DNA of 33,449 nt. It comes from Bacteroidota bacterium (GTDB lineage: Bacteria > Bacteroidota > Bacteroidia > Bacteroidales > CAIWKO01). The notes below the pieces were generated by a model, which worked only from the letters and a program-made list of their open reading frames with translations, had not been told where the DNA came from and did no database searches. The stretch spans positions 1-33,449 of the forward strand of contig JBAXND010000049.1 of assembly GCA_037133915.1 (NCBI GenBank), given 5' to 3'. Position 1 is the first letter of the stretch. Every line of letters begins with the position of its first letter. The position numbers and the translations under genes are program-made. Of this stretch, positions 33,371 to 33,449 are shown piece by piece.

Positions 33371-33449
33371 GTCCATTGCGCCGCACGAATTGCACCTGAC
33401 TCGTCCTAAAAAAAGTTGACAGTATTTTGATTAATCCTGAATAGAGTTG

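Overview
The window looks like a chromosomal contig of a free-living Bacteroidota bacterium. The evidence is several secreted proteins with type IX secretion (T9SS) C-terminal domains, a CHU_C/gliding-type C-terminus, SprB-like adhesin repeats, many TAnnTTTG promoter boxes (the Bacteroidota -7 element), and the absence of clear Shine-Dalgarno sites. No RNA genes or CRISPR arrays were seen.

Layout. 1-3289 (-) is the N-terminal part of a giant secreted adhesin that runs off the left edge and carries 225-bp tandem repeats. 3648-8701 (+) is mostly housekeeping and stress functions: an HD-domain protein, two tandem-UspA stress proteins, a CrcB fluoride channel, a secreted delta-60-repeat protein with a T9SS tail, and a free-methionine-(R)-sulfoxide reductase. 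8903-14431 (+) is a compact biosynthetic locus: acyl-CoA/ACP ligase, stand-alone ACP, KAS III-like synthase, SDR, membrane-anchored polyprenyl-phosphate-type glycosyltransferase and GNAT acyltransferase, the last five overlapping or a few bases apart. It converges with a minus-strand operon (17402-14416) of a BadF/GlcNAc-kinase-type sugar kinase and two paralogous PAPS-type sulfotransferases. Together these suggest synthesis of an acylated and perhaps sulfated glycoconjugate; this is inference and the product is unknown. 17476-21099 (+) is a two-component system followed by an outer-membrane barrel. 21175-24285 is a 1036-residue SBBP/PKD/CHU_C secreted protein, followed by a strong hairpin.

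From about 24.4 kb rightward nearly everything is on the minus strand. After a lipoprotein and a cupin, 25.8-30.5 kb looks accessory: visibly more A+T-rich, with unrelated small genes (HdrB-like CCG protein, HEAT protein, Bro-N-Fic fusion, secreted proteins of unknown function) separated by 126-140-bp imperfect inverted repeats. This resembles a gene-cassette array, but no integrase is in view. It ends in genetic debris: a frameshifted XRE regulator and an aldo/keto-reductase remnant. A minus-strand operon (32895-30612) encodes a secreted NDGW-repeat T9SS protein, an exported DsrE-family protein and a SAM methyltransferase. A roughly 160-bp direct repeat lies just upstream of two minus-strand genes 3.2 kb apart. 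The right end holds a 21-bp tandem repeat and a 17-unit heptanucleotide satellite.
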